Below are positions 42,246 to 51,921 of a DNA stretch of 64,000 bases, in pieces. The stretch is from Acidobacteriota bacterium (GTDB taxonomy: Bacteria > Acidobacteriota > Terriglobia > Bryobacterales > Bryobacteraceae): positions 62,001-126,000 of the forward strand of contig JANXSF010000021.1 in assembly GCA_025352795.1 (NCBI GenBank), in the 5' to 3' direction. The position numbers were made by a program, and so were the translations under genes. Below the pieces are notes generated by a model, which was not told the DNA's origin, did no database searches, and saw nothing but the letters and a program-made list of their open reading frames with translations. Each line of letters begins with the position of its first letter. The stretch's first letter is position 1.

Positions 42246-43493
42246 ATGAAGATTCGTAGCGTCCGCGCATATCTGCTTTCGTACCCATTCCCCAAGCCAA
42301 TTGAATTGCAATACTATGGCGGCCAAAGAAAAATCGTCAAACGCGATTCCATGCTGATCCGCGTGGAAACTGAAAATGGTCTGGTGGGTTATGCACCTGG
42401 TGATGGCAGCGAAAAAGCGCAGGCCTCAATTCAAGACATCATTGCCCCCTTTCTGCAAGGCCGCATTCTGGCCGATGCCGATGCCCTTCGTGTCCAGTTT
42501 GACCGCGCCACACAATCCAGCTCTGGCTTAATGAAAACTTACTGTACGGTGGAAGTCGCCCTGTACGATCTGCTGGGCAAAGCGATGGGCATGCCTGTTT
42601 CAGAACTGTTGGGCGGACGCGTCCGCGACACCATTGCGTTGTACGGTTCGGCAGGCATGTATATGGAACCTGAAGGCTATGGCAGGGAAGCGGCGCTTAC
42701 TAAAGAGATGGGTTTCAAGGCTTACAAAATGCGTCCGGCAATGGGCCCCGAGAAGGATTTATTGACCATCGCCAAAATGCGCGAAGCGGCGGGTCCTGAT
42801 CTTGGCCTGATGGTGGATGCCCACTCCTGGTGGCGCATGGGTGACCGTTCCTACACTCCCCAAATGATAGAAATGCTGGCCGAGGAGATGAGCCGTTACG
42901 ACATCACCTGGCTTGAAGAACCGCTGCCGCCGCACGATCATGCTGCTTACCGACAGCTTCGGGAAAAAGATATTCTTCCCATTGCCAGCGGGGAACATGA
43001 ACAAACCGAAGACGGCTTTCTGGATCTGATTCAGAGTGACGCGGTGGATTACGTGCAGATGGATGTGGTCTGCCAAGGCGGATATGCCATGAGTCGACGC
43101 TTGTTTGCAGAAATTGCTCGTCGAGGCCTGCGATTTGCCTTTCACAGTTGGGGAACCTCGCTTGAAGTTGTGGCCGCTGCGCAACTGGGAATTTGTTGGC
43201 CGGAACCGGTTGTGCAGTGGCTGGAATATCCTCTTTATTCCACACCTGGGCGGCAGTTCATGTACGAGTTTCCACTGGCCAGTGATATTCTGGCTGACCC
43301 TTTAGAAATTGTCGATGGCAACCTGATCGTTTCGCGTGATCCGGGATTGGGCGTGAAGATTGATGAGAGCGTAATTGAAAAATACCCCTGGATTCCCGGA
43401 CCCTGGTCTTACTTCACACTGATTTCACCACCGGGCACCTTTGCCGTGGTAAGCGATCATTCCATCCCATTTGTGAGTGGGGAAGGGAAGTGA
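42246..43493 (+). CDS. Enolase-superfamily dehydratase/racemase
   Basis: 415 residues. Metal ligands of the barrel are seen in LMVDAHSWW (Asp), WLEEPL (Glu) and IASGEH (Glu), and FAFHSWGTS carries the catalytic His region of mandelate-racemase-like enzymes; KAYKMRPAMG is the K-x-K/R strand. It probably dehydrates a sugar acid. Its stop overlaps the start of the deacetylase gene (GTGA). It is not closely alike to the other member at 27983-29122. The leader holds a terminator-like hairpin. Confidence 0.87.
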   Translation: MKIRSVRAYLLSYPFPKPIELQYYGGQRKIVKRDSMLIRVETENGLVGYAPGDGSEKAQASIQDIIAPFLQGRILADADALRVQFDRATQSSSGLMKTYCTVEVALYDLLGKAMGMPVSELLGGRVRDTIALYGSAGMYMEPEGYGREAALTKEMGFKAYKMRPAMGPEKDLLTIAKMREAAGPDLGLMVDAHSWWRMGDRSYTPQMIEMLAEEMSRYDITWLEEPLPPHDHAAYRQLREKDILPIASGEHEQTEDGFLDLIQSDAVDYVQMDVVCQGGYAMSRRLFAEIARRGLRFAFHSWGTSLEVVAAAQLGICWPEPVVQWLEYPLYSTPGRQFMYEFPLASDILADPLEIVDGNLIVSRDPGLGVKIDESVIEKYPWIPGPWSYFTLISPPGTFAVVSDHSIPFVSGEGK

Positions 43494-44200
43494 ATGTTCC
43501 AGTATTTGCGGGAGTGGGTTTGGCGGCAGGTGCGGGGCTGTTGGCTTGGGCAGTGCGAGGGCGATCTTCGCAGTTGTTGGCACCTTCTATTTGGAAGGGA
43601 CCCACTGATCGCAAAGTGATCGCATTGACCTTTGATGATGGTCCTAGCGAATCGACTCCGCGCATTCTGGAGCTGTTGGCACAGTACGAGGCGAAGGCCA
43701 CGTTTTTTCAAGTGGGAAAAAATGTAGAGCGACTTCCCGGAATATGTCGTCAGGTGATTGCCGCTGGTTGCGAGGTGGGCAACCATAGTTTCACGCATCC
43801 GCGCTTTGACTTTACATCCAGCCAATTTCAAATGGACGAACTGAGCCAGACGCAAGCTGCTATTGAGAAGGCTTGCGGGGTGACTCCGCGATGGTTCCGC
43901 GCACCTTACGGTGTCCGCTGGTTTGGTCTGGGTGAGGCTCAACGGGCCTGCGGGTTGGAAGGAGTCCTGTGGACGGTGATCGCGCTGGATTGGAAGTTAG
44001 GTGCAACGGCGATTCAAGATAGAATGTTGCAAAGGGTGGAAAATGGTGCAATCTTCTGTTTTCACGATGGCCGAAGGACGAATGCTGCGCCCGACATTAG
44101 GGCTACAATCGCTGCTATGGCCGTGATCCTGCCCGAATTAAGAAGCCGCGGATACGAATTGGTGACGCTAAGCCGAATGATGAATCGTTTTCCGTCCTAA
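43490..44200 (+). CDS. Membrane-anchored polysaccharide deacetylase (NodB/CE4 family)
   Basis: 236 residues. An N-terminal hydrophobic anchor (PVFAGVGLAAGAGLLAWAV) is followed by the CE4 metal motifs TFDDGP and HSFTHP, and a later RAPYG arginine motif. It removes acetyl groups from N-acetylglucosamine polymers (chitin-like, peptidoglycan or exopolysaccharide) in the periplasm. GTG start overlaps the preceding stop. Confidence 0.88.
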   Translation: MNVPVFAGVGLAAGAGLLAWAVRGRSSQLLAPSIWKGPTDRKVIALTFDDGPSESTPRILELLAQYEAKATFFQVGKNVERLPGICRQVIAAGCEVGNHSFTHPRFDFTSSQFQMDELSQTQAAIEKACGVTPRWFRAPYGVRWFGLGEAQRACGLEGVLWTVIALDWKLGATAIQDRMLQRVENGAIFCFHDGRRTNAAPDIRATIAAMAVILPELRSRGYELVTLSRMMNRFPS

Positions 44201-44254
44201 TTTCGTCTAGAATAGTAGAAGACCGAATCCCTGCTGAGCCGAGGTATCCATATT

Positions 44255-44578
44255 ATGATTGATTTAACTGAAAACGCGATTACGAAGGTAAGAGAGATTC
44301 TTTCCTCACAAGAACCCAAGCCCCAAGGCCTGCGCATTTCTGTGGTGGGTGGTGGCTGTTCGGGCTTTAGCTATTCGATGGCCTTCGAAAACACTCCGAA
44401 CATGCTGGACAAGACTTACAACTACGATGGGTTGAAAGTTTTTGTGGACCAGGCCAGCTTGCTCTATTTAGATGGAGCTCAGGTGGACTATGTGGAATCG
44501 TTGGAAGGATCGGGCTTTAAGTTCAGCAATCCGCAGGTAAAATCCACGTGCGGTTGTGGTTCCAGCTTTAGTGTATAG
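44255..44578 (+). CDS. erpA: A-type iron-sulfur carrier (ErpA/IscA family)
   Basis: 107 residues, the standard length. Cluster-binding cysteines Cys35 (GGGCSGFSY), Cys99 and Cys101 (CGCG) are all present. It carries 2Fe-2S or 4Fe-4S clusters to apo-proteins. ErpA and IscA cannot be told apart reliably by sequence; symbol given for the likelier. No isc or suf gene is next to it. Confidence 0.9.
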   Translation: MIDLTENAITKVREILSSQEPKPQGLRISVVGGGCSGFSYSMAFENTPNMLDKTYNYDGLKVFVDQASLLYLDGAQVDYVESLEGSGFKFSNPQVKSTCGCGSSFSV

Positions 44579-44607
44579 TTTCTAAATCCTCTTGCAATCA
44601 GCAATGT

Positions 44608-44636
44608 GGGGGGTCAGTGGGAATCACTGACCTCCC
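44608..44636. terminator. Hairpin after the Fe-S carrier gene
   Basis: Perfect 8-base arms (GGTCAGTG/CACTGACC) with GGAAT loop and flanking G-C pairs. No T-run, so a weak or Rho-assisted terminator. Confidence 0.5.
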
Positions 44637-44693
44637 TCAAAACATCCTGTTTAAAGCACTGGCGGGAACCTTAATTTCTGCCGATATACCTTG

Positions 44694-45875
44694 ATGACGC
44701 GTTCATCCATCCCAATTCCTGTTCCGGATGGTCCGCATCAAGTTCCCAGTTCATCAACATCCTCCCTTATAGAACTCAGTTTAGTTTTGCCTACCTTCAA
44801 TGAGGCGCGCAATATAAAAACAACGCTGCACACGGTGCATGCAATCCTCAACAGCATTCCCAATCTGACCTACGAAATCATCGTCGTCGATGACAACAGT
44901 CCAGATCTTACCTGGCAATTGGCGCTGGACGAATGCTCAACTCTGGCGGAGGTGCGGGTGATGCGCCGGACTACTGAATCGGGTCTGGCTACTGCCGTAA
45001 TCCGTGGTTGGCAGGCTGCGAACGGAAATATTCTGGCGGTAATGGATTCCGACTTGCAGCATCCACCGGAAGTTCTGGCGCAATTGGTGAAAGCCATGCG
45101 ATCTGGTGCCGATTTGGCTGCGGGGAGTCGTCATGTGGAAGATGGTGGGGTCAGCGATTGGAGCTATGTTCGCCGCTTAATCTCCCGAACGGCGCAGTTG
45201 ATCGGCTTGGTATTGCTGCCGGAAGTGGTGGGCAGGATTGCTGATCCGATGAGTGGATATTTCATGTTGAAGCGTGAGGCAATTGCAGGAAAGACGCTGA
45301 ATCCAACCGGTTATAAAATTCTGATTGAAGTGCTTGCTCGTGGTTCCATTTCGCGGATTTCTGAAGTGGGTTATGTTTTTTGTGAACGGAAGGAAGGCGA
45401 AAGTAAAGTTTCGGCCACCATCTACCTGCAATATCTGCAACATCTTTTCAGGCTGCGCATCGGCCTGTTGAAGGAGTCTACTTTTGCCCGGTTCTGTCTG
45501 GTTGGGTTGAGCGGTGTGGCTGTGGATATGCTGCTGCTGTTCCTACTCAGCGACCCTTCTATGCTGGCCTGGGGACTGACTCGCAGCAAGATTTTATCGG
45601 CGGAAATCGCTATCGGGAATAATTTTCTGTGGAACGATTCCTGGACCTTTGCCAGCCGAGTTTCTCCTGGCTCTTCCATGCGAAGTAAGTTCCATCGCTT
45701 TGTGAAATTCAACTCCATCTGCCTGATGGGCTTAATCATAAACCTTGTCTTGTTGAACGTGATGTTCAACTTACTGGGGATGAATCGCTATCTGGCCAAC
45801 GGCATTGCCATTGGCCTCACAACGTTTTGGAATTATTTCGTCAACAAACACTTGGGTTGGCGTTCTTCTCAATAA
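44694..45875 (+). CDS. GT2 glycosyltransferase fused to GtrA-like membrane domain
   Basis: 393 residues. Residues of about 27-245 are a family-2 transferase of the dolichol-phosphate mannose synthase type (LVLPTFNEARNI, VVDDNSPDLTW with the nucleotide-binding DD, AVMDSDLQHPPE); about 255-390 hold four membrane spans of the GtrA family (FCLVGLSGVAVDMLLLFLLS). It probably loads a sugar on polyprenyl phosphate and flips it, supplying lipid-linked sugars for the envelope. The ATG was chosen over an overlapping TTG. It overlaps the convergent molybdoenzyme gene by 7 bases. Confidence 0.9.
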   Translation: MTRSSIPIPVPDGPHQVPSSSTSSLIELSLVLPTFNEARNIKTTLHTVHAILNSIPNLTYEIIVVDDNSPDLTWQLALDECSTLAEVRVMRRTTESGLATAVIRGWQAANGNILAVMDSDLQHPPEVLAQLVKAMRSGADLAAGSRHVEDGGVSDWSYVRRLISRTAQLIGLVLLPEVVGRIADPMSGYFMLKREAIAGKTLNPTGYKILIEVLARGSISRISEVGYVFCERKEGESKVSATIYLQYLQHLFRLRIGLLKESTFARFCLVGLSGVAVDMLLLFLLSDPSMLAWGLTRSKILSAEIAIGNNFLWNDSWTFASRVSPGSSMRSKFHRFVKFNSICLMGLIINLVLLNVMFNLLGMNRYLANGIAIGLTTFWNYFVNKHLGWRSSQ

Positions 45876-48112
45876 TTAACCAACTGCTTCTTAATGGGCA
45901 ACTCGCGAATTCGTTTGCCGGTGGCGCGGAAGATTGCATTGCAAATGGCCGGGGCAACTGTGGGCACCCCTGGTTCACCCACTCCCGCTGGCGGAGCGTC
46001 GCTCTTCACTATGTGCACATCTGTCTGGTAGGGAGCATCATTCATTCTGGCTACCTGATAGTTGTGGTAGTTTGATTGCTGCACCCGCCCGTTCTTCGCC
46101 GTGATCTCACCATGCAGTGCGATGCTGGTTCCAAATACAGAAGCCCCTTCAAATTGCGATTTCACCCGGTCTGGATGCATGATTTTACCCGCATCCACGG
46201 CGAACACAACTCGCGGAATCTTCAGTTGGCCGCGGTCGTCCACTTCCACTTCAACCACCGTCGCCACATAGGTTAGAAAGCTGCGATGCGCGGCGATTCC
46301 CAATGCCTTACCTTTGCTGGGCTTATAATTCGCCCATCCCGATTTTTCGGCTGCCAGTTCAATCACCCGTCGCAGACGTGCCGTATCCACTGGATACTTG
46401 TCCTGCGTCATGGTGTTGTTCCAGTACGCCATGCCTTCGGGCTTGATCAGAACTTTGCGATCTTTGCCCAGCACATCCAGCAGATATTCCACCGGATCGC
46501 GTCCGGCTGAAGCTGCTAATTCATCCATAAAGGAGTGAATGGCAAACGCATGATAAATGTTGGCCACGGCACGCATCCAACCTACCCGAACATGATTATC
46601 AGCGGGACCATTTTCGGCACGATGATTGGGAATGTCATGGGGCAAATCTACCCAGCCCATGCCCATCTCAAATTCCTGGCCATACTTGGCTGAAGGATCG
46701 AAGGTGGAACCAATGGTTGGGAAAACGCTGCGATGCAACCAGGCTGTTGGCTTGCCCTTACCATCCACGGCCGCCTTCATATACATGGAAGCCACAGCAT
46801 GGTAGTAATCGAACTGAATATCTTCTTCACGGCTCCAGGCAACCTTTACTGGCTTCCCTAATTTTTTGGAAAGTATGGCCGCTTCGCAAACATAATCTGG
46901 TTTCGACTTACGTCCAAAGCCACCACCCAATAGGGTTACATTGCAGATGACATCTTTCTTGTCGATGCCCAATGCTGCTGAAACTGCATCCTGCACAGCT
47001 TGCGGATTTTGTGTGGCCGTCCATGCTGTTACCTTGCCGTCTTTAAATTCAGCCACAGCCGCCGGTGGTTCCATTGGCGCATGGGAAAGATGCGGCACGT
47101 AATACTGCGCGTCAATAGTCTTTGCAGCGCGACCAAATTCGGCATCCACATCGCCAACATTGCGCACAACTTTTTGCGGAAGGCGGGCTTTGTCTGATAA
47201 TTCCTTTTTGTAGGAATCGGAATCGAAACTGGCGTGGGGACTGGCTTCCCATTGCACCTTCAATTTCTTCCGACCCTGCATTGCCGCCCAAGTGCTATCG
47301 GCAATTACGGCCACGCCACCCAGTGCTTGAAACATGTGCGGTGGTTTGAAATCGGGGATCACTACAATGTCTGTAACACCAGCCACTTTGCGGGCTTCAG
47401 TATCATCGTGACTCTTGTACTTGCCACCATAGACAGGGGAGCGTTCAATGGACGCGAACACCATGCCGGGGACTTCCGCATCCATGCCGAAAGTACCTTT
47501 GCCGCTGACCAGATCATTAAGGTCAATCATCGGAACATCTTTGCCGATGTAGCGGTATTCACTTTCCTTCTTGAAGGTCAACTCTTCAATTTTTGGTACA
47601 GGCTGCTTTGCGGCCAAAGCCACCAGGGCACCGTATCCAAGCTTCTTGCCGCTTGTGTGAATCACTTCATGATTGCTGGCACGACATTCGGAGGCAGGAA
47701 CTTTCCATTGTTCGGCGGCCGACCTTTCTAACATCAACTTTGCGCTGGCACCCGCTTGGCGAATGGCATCGTAGAAGTCGCGAATGGAACAGGAACCGTC
47801 GGTGTTTTGCGAACCATATTTGGCATCGCCAATGGCTTGCTCAACTTTGACGCGCTTCCAATCGGCTTCCATTTCGTCGGCGATGACCATGGGCAAAACG
47901 GTTCGTACGCCGGTACCCATTTCCGAACGGTGGGCCACAATGGTGACTATGCCGCTGGGGCTCAATCCTACAAACACGCCGGGTTGCCAGGAAGGCACAG
48001 TGGTTGCGGCCACGGCATCCAGCGGAAGTAGCTTAGCACCCAAAATGAATGAACCGGCGGAGAATACCTGGCTCAGAAATCCACGACGGCTGACATGTTC
48101 TACGCGGTTCAT
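45869..48112 (-). CDS. Molybdenum hydroxylase large subunit, isoquinoline-1-oxidoreductase beta type
   Basis: 747 residues with a twin-arginine signal ([15 protein letters not shown]), so the enzyme is exported folded with its cofactor. The molybdopterin domains carry [24 protein letters not shown] and a late GVGEPGVP with the catalytic Glu in the xanthine-oxidase family. It hydroxylates N-heterocycles or aldehydes with electrons passed on through its Fe-S partner. Its ATG overlaps the stop of the 2Fe-2S subunit gene (ATGA); the longer start was rejected for that reason. No cytochrome acceptor gene is adjacent. Confidence 0.92.
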   Translation of the reverse strand: MNRVEHVSRRGFLSQVFSAGSFILGAKLLPLDAVAATTVPSWQPGVFVGLSPSGIVTIVAHRSEMGTGVRTVLPMVIADEMEADWKRVKVEQAIGDAKYGSQNTDGSCSIRDFYDAIRQAGASAKLMLERSAAEQWKVPASECRASNHEVIHTSGKKLGYGALVALAAKQPVPKIEELTFKKESEYRYIGKDVPMIDLNDLVSGKGTFGMDAEVPGMVFASIERSPVYGGKYKSHDDTEARKVAGVTDIVVIPDFKPPHMFQALGGVAVIADSTWAAMQGRKKLKVQWEASPHASFDSDSYKKELSDKARLPQKVVRNVGDVDAEFGRAAKTIDAQYYVPHLSHAPMEPPAAVAEFKDGKVTAWTATQNPQAVQDAVSAALGIDKKDVICNVTLLGGGFGRKSKPDYVCEAAILSKKLGKPVKVAWSREEDIQFDYYHAVASMYMKAAVDGKGKPTAWLHRSVFPTIGSTFDPSAKYGQEFEMGMGWVDLPHDIPNHRAENGPADNHVRVGWMRAVANIYHAFAIHSFMDELAASAGRDPVEYLLDVLGKDRKVLIKPEGMAYWNNTMTQDKYPVDTARLRRVIELAAEKSGWANYKPSKGKALGIAAHRSFLTYVATVVEVEVDDRGQLKIPRVVFAVDAGKIMHPDRVKSQFEGASVFGTSIALHGEITAKNGRVQQSNYHNYQVARMNDAPYQTDVHIVKSDAPPAGVGEPGVPTVAPAICNAIFRATGKRIRELPIKKQLVNY

Positions 48113-48570
48113 GCTTGCACCCCTGCGGCAAGTTTGATTGCCTGACGAATCCGTTGGTAGGTGCCGCAGCGGCAAATGTTGCCCTGCATGGCATCATCAA
48201 TATCTTTGTCGTTGGGCTTGGGCTTGTCTTTTAACAATGCCGCAGCCTGCATGATTTGCCCACTCTGACAGTAGCCACATTGGGGGACAGCGCATTGCTT
48301 CCAAGCCTTCTGTACGGGGTGTTCCTGTTTACCTTTGGCGTACAACCCTTCAATCGTGAGAATGGTTTTGCCTTCGGCAGCTTTCATGGAAGTTTGGCAA
48401 CTGCGGGCAGGCTTGCCATCTACATGGACAGTGCAAGCGCCACAAAGGCCCATGCCGCAGCCGAATTTTGTGCCCTTCATTTTGAGCTGGTCGCGGAGGT
48501 ACCACAGAAGTGGCATCTCAGGATCTCCGCTGAACTGCTTGCTTGAGCCGTTCACTTTCAACTGAATCAT
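48109..48570 (-). CDS. Molybdenum hydroxylase 2Fe-2S subunit, isoquinoline-1-oxidoreductase alpha type
   Basis: 153 residues. An N-terminal plant-type 2Fe-2S domain ([21 protein letters not shown]) and a helical C-terminal 2Fe-2S domain ([18 protein letters not shown]) are complete, eight cysteines in all. It passes electrons from the molybdenum site. It has no signal of its own; it is probably carried out by the TAT signal of the large subunit. Confidence 0.95.
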   Translation of the reverse strand: MIQLKVNGSSKQFSGDPEMPLLWYLRDQLKMKGTKFGCGMGLCGACTVHVDGKPARSCQTSMKAAEGKTILTIEGLYAKGKQEHPVQKAWKQCAVPQCGYCQSGQIMQAAALLKDKPKPNDKDIDDAMQGNICRCGTYQRIRQAIKLAAGVQA

Positions 48571-48639
48571 TCGCTTCTCCCAGAGTTGGCGTTATCCGTT
48601 TTATCTTACAGGAAACGCGTACCAGATGAATTCATAGTT

Positions 48640-49620
48640 TTACGTCGCAACTGCAGGTAGCGAGACAGTGGCTCGTAATCCGCCCAGTGCGGAAGCATCC
48701 AGTGAAATGGACCCTCCGTAGAGTTCGGCCAAGTCGCGCACAATGGCCAGGCCAAGGCCCGAACCCGGTAATGCCTCATCAATGCGGACCCCGCGTTTGA
48801 GCACTGCGTCGCGCAATGCCGGATCGATTCCCGCACCATCGTCATCCACGGTGACAACTACAAATGCACTTGTTCTAGATGCCTTCACGACGACCTTTGA
48901 CTTCGCCCATTTACAGGCGTTGTCCAACAGGTTGCCCAGTATTTCTTCCAGATCCTCACGTTGAACGCGAACATAGAAATCCGCTGGGATGCTGGAAGAA
49001 ATAGTAAGCGCGCGATCAGCGTATAACTTAGAGACAGTACGAATCAGCGCATCGGCACAATCGACCACTGGACATGGAACCGCACCGGTAGCTCCAAAGG
49101 CGGTAGCGCGAGCGCGGGCTAAATGGTAATCAATCTGGCGCGACATGCGCTCCACCTGATGCGTAATACTTTCGGCCAATTCGGCGTTGCCTTCTGCGGC
49201 AATGCGGTTGGATTCTGCGGCGAGCAAGGCCAAGGGTGTCTTTAGCCCGTGGGCTAAATCGGCGGCGGTGGTTGAGGCCCTGGCGACGGCTTTCTCGCGA
49301 GCAGTGAGTAGCGCGTTCAAATCGTCAATTAGAGGCTGAATTTCGGTTGGATAGACACCTTCTACGCGAAGGGCTTCACCCTGATGAACCGCCGATAATT
49401 TTTCCCTCAAGGGTTTAAATGACGACAGGCTTGCTCGGGCTGCAGCCAATCCTGCAGCCAGCAGAATCAGAGCTACGCTGACCGCCCAAAAGCCATTGAA
49501 ATGACGCAAGGAAGGAGACATGTGGACCAGCATGATGGAGGCCATGTGAAATAGCATCAATAGTCCGCTGGTCCAAAGTACCGAGGCAAGGATCAAGCGG
49601 GATTTAAGCGACCGCAACAT
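48640..49620 (-). CDS. Two-component sensor histidine kinase
   Basis: 326 residues: two membrane spans (about 10-30 and 45-62) with a very short periplasmic loop, a HAMP-like linker, HisKA with His124 in DLAHGLKTP, and HATPase with N (NLLDNACKWAKS), G1 (DDDGAGID) and G2 (GSGLGL) boxes. The short loop suggests it senses a membrane or cytoplasmic signal. Its ATG overlaps the last base of the response regulator gene, so the two are one operon. It resembles PhoQ/QseC-type kinases. Confidence 0.92.
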   Translation of the reverse strand: MLRSLKSRLILASVLWTSGLLMLFHMASIMLVHMSPSLRHFNGFWAVSVALILLAAGLAAARASLSSFKPLREKLSAVHQGEALRVEGVYPTEIQPLIDDLNALLTAREKAVARASTTAADLAHGLKTPLALLAAESNRIAAEGNAELAESITHQVERMSRQIDYHLARARATAFGATGAVPCPVVDCADALIRTVSKLYADRALTISSSIPADFYVRVQREDLEEILGNLLDNACKWAKSKVVVKASRTSAFVVVTVDDDGAGIDPALRDAVLKRGVRIDEALPGSGLGLAIVRDLAELYGGSISLDASALGGLRATVSLPAVAT

Positions 49621-50294
49621 TACCCACTTCCTTCAGAAGGTTCCGACATTCGGTAGCCCAAGCCGCGCACCGTTTCAATGAAAGGCGTGCCAAGCTTTCG
49701 GCGGAGGCGCGTGATAAACACCTCAACTGTATTCGAGTCGCGATCAAAATCCTGGGCGTAGATGTGTTCGGTCAATTCGGTACGGGATACAACGCGTTGG
49801 TGATGGTGCATTAGATAGGACAGTACGCGAAATTCATGGCTTGTCAGTTTCACCGGAACACCGGCTACGGATACTCTGGAACTACGGGCATCCAGCACAA
49901 GATTGCCGCATTTCATTTCGCTGTGGGCACTGCCACTGGACCTACGAATCAACGCCCGGATACGGGCCATCACCTCTTCCATGCGGAATGGCTTGGATAC
50001 GTAATCATCGGCCCCGCCGTCAATGCCCTGCACTTTTTCGTGCCAACTTCCGCGTGCCGTCAGCACAAGAACCGGAGTTGCAATACCCGCTTCGCGCCAG
50101 CGCCGAAGCAGTGTCAGCCCGTCAATTTTGGGCAATCCCAAGTCTAGGATTACAGCGTCGTACTGTTCGCTATTCACCAAAAAATCGGCCTGTTCGCCGT
50201 CCTCTGCACATTCGACGGCGTATCCGGACTTAGTGGCGGCGTTCGCCAATTGCCTGGCAAGAACTACTTCGTCCTCTATAATTAAAACCCGCAA
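49620..50294 (-). CDS. OmpR-family response regulator
   Basis: 224 residues. Receiver with acidic Glu7-Asp8, phospho-acceptor Asp51 and a Lys in YVSKPF, then a winged-helix DNA-binding domain (LTSHEFRVLSYLMHH, VEVFITRLRRKLG). The start is TTG, preceded by AAAGG. It forms a QseB/PmrA-type pair with the kinase at 48640 and is divergent from the methyltransferase gene. Confidence 0.93.
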   Translation of the reverse strand: MRVLIIEDEVVLARQLANAATKSGYAVECAEDGEQADFLVNSEQYDAVILDLGLPKIDGLTLLRRWREAGIATPVLVLTARGSWHEKVQGIDGGADDYVSKPFRMEEVMARIRALIRRSSGSAHSEMKCGNLVLDARSSRVSVAGVPVKLTSHEFRVLSYLMHHHQRVVSRTELTEHIYAQDFDRDSNTVEVFITRLRRKLGTPFIETVRGLGYRMSEPSEGSG

Positions 50295-50340
50295 TGCAAC
50301 CTTTATATCCCATTCTGCATGAACGTCACCTGAATAACTT

Positions 50341-50356
50341 GTTCACCCCACGTTCA
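50341..50356. promoter_or_regulatory. GTTCA direct repeat, candidate OmpR-type binding site
   Basis: GTTCA occurs twice with an 11-base period (50341 and 50352) in the 87 bases between the response regulator and the divergent methyltransferase. The spacing fits OmpR-family half-sites and could allow self-regulation. Confidence 0.4.
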
Positions 50357-50381
50357 ACCTGGGTGCGCTAAGATTTGGTTC

Positions 50382-51134
50382 ATGTCAACACTCGATTTTG
50401 GTTATCCCTGCTGGTTGAGCTATGGGCACCTAGCCATACTGGCTCCTGCTTTGGGGGCGTTGCTGATTGGACGCAAACTCAATTGGTCGAAATGGCTAAT
50501 GATTGTATTGAGCGTGATTGCGGTGTGGGCCATGACTGCGTTTTTGGGTGTGCGTGCCTTTGATGTGAATGGACAGGCGGCCATGCCGACCCAGAACTTT
50601 CTCCGATCTGGCGTCGGTAGAGTCCTGGATATTGGAGCGGGGACAGGCAGGTCCTCCATCATGGTGCTGAAGGCTCGTCCGCAGACGACGCTGGTGGCTC
50701 TTGACCTTTTCGGTAAATCTTTCGATGCGCACTTTGGGGCAGGGAAGAGTCCGCAGGAACGGCTGTTGTCGAATCTAAAAATTGCTGGGGTGGATGGACG
50801 GGCGGCAATTGTAACTGCCGATATGAGTAAACTTCCCTTTGAGGCGGCCAGTTTCGACGCTGCGGTTAGCGCTTATGCGGTGGATCACTTGCCTCGGGAT
50901 ACGGTGGGGCAGGCATTATCTGAAGCTGCGCGAGTGTTGAAACCTGGAGGTGAATTTCTGTTGATGCTGGTGTCTAATGATCGATATGCGAAGTTCGCTT
51001 TTGGACCAATGCTAACCCACGGAGGAACTCGCGGCACCGCTTGGTGGACTGGGAAGATTAAGGACGCTGGTTTTCAGATTGTGGAAGAAGGAACTGCTCC
51101 AGCCACAATGTACTTTTTGATGCGTCGAACGTAA
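50382..51134 (+). CDS. Membrane-anchored class I SAM-dependent methyltransferase
   Basis: 250 residues. Two N-terminal hydrophobic spans (about 13-30 and 38-60) precede a Rossmann methyltransferase domain with motif I VLDIGAGTGRS and a late RVLKPGGEFLL. Substrate unknown; membrane anchoring suggests a lipid or envelope target. It is divergent from the two-component pair, which may regulate it. Confidence 0.82.
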   Translation: MSTLDFGYPCWLSYGHLAILAPALGALLIGRKLNWSKWLMIVLSVIAVWAMTAFLGVRAFDVNGQAAMPTQNFLRSGVGRVLDIGAGTGRSSIMVLKARPQTTLVALDLFGKSFDAHFGAGKSPQERLLSNLKIAGVDGRAAIVTADMSKLPFEAASFDAAVSAYAVDHLPRDTVGQALSEAARVLKPGGEFLLMLVSNDRYAKFAFGPMLTHGGTRGTAWWTGKIKDAGFQIVEEGTAPATMYFLMRRT

Positions 51135-51148
51135 ACAGCCAAGAAATG

Positions 51149-51775
51149 CTAAGCCTTCAGGGAAGGGAAAGAATTCTCCAGATGATTCCGTACAGCCTGC
51201 CGGATGCCCGCTTCATCGCGAGACTGCATGGCTACTAAAATGGCCCGTTCGCCACTGGCACTCTTGCCATTTTCAGCCACGCCGAAAAATGCGTACAACG
51301 GGGCGCTGACGTGTTCTACCGTTCGACACAACACAGGGCTGCCTGATTTTTGCCACAAATAAACATGAAACGCGTTGTCAGCCCGTAGGACGGCATCGGG
51401 TTCGCCGCTTTTCACTGCTTCATCAATGGCGTTGACCAGCGCTTGGGCCTCATCAAAATCCGGACCGGCCATTCGGGCAGAGGCATCCAGACAAATTATC
51501 TCTTCAATCAAAATACGCATCCGTAAACGGTCGCGCATCTCTTCTTTGGTGGGATCGGTAACAAAGCTGCCTTTGTTTGGTACGCGACGCACGAGTCCCA
51601 TGGGCTCAAGATGGGTCAAAGCTTCACGAACAACCGCTTGGCTAACCAATAATTCTTTGGCCAATGCCAATTCCCGCAGTGGCTGTCCGCGCTTGAATTC
51701 GCCGGAAAAAATTGAGGACCGGATTTTGTGGGCAACTTCAAATTTTAAAGATTCTTCTGCTGAGGCTGTGCGCAT
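51149..51775 (-). CDS. GntR-family transcription regulator, FCD (FadR) subfamily
   Basis: 208 residues. N-terminal winged helix (EVAHKIRSSIFSGEFKRG, SQAVVREALTHLEPMGLV) and an FCD ligand-binding domain with a helical bundle. It probably responds to an organic acid. A GGTATTCC-like site lies 31 bases upstream of its start and recurs near htrA. It is convergent with the methyltransferase. Confidence 0.9.
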   Translation of the reverse strand: MRTASAEESLKFEVAHKIRSSIFSGEFKRGQPLRELALAKELLVSQAVVREALTHLEPMGLVRRVPNKGSFVTDPTKEEMRDRLRMRILIEEIICLDASARMAGPDFDEAQALVNAIDEAVKSGEPDAVLRADNAFHVYLWQKSGSPVLCRTVEHVSAPLYAFFGVAENGKSASGERAILVAMQSRDEAGIRQAVRNHLENSFPSLKA

Positions 51776-51921
51776 GATTGTTCCGAATTTAAGGCTATCC
51801 TTTAATTTTTGGAATACCTTCTGATCTGTAAGATGCTTTCAATGATCGCAATGGTTACTGAAATCATGGAACAAATATTGGGGGCGATCGCCATTTCGAA
51901 GGCAAGTTGTTGAAAAATGGC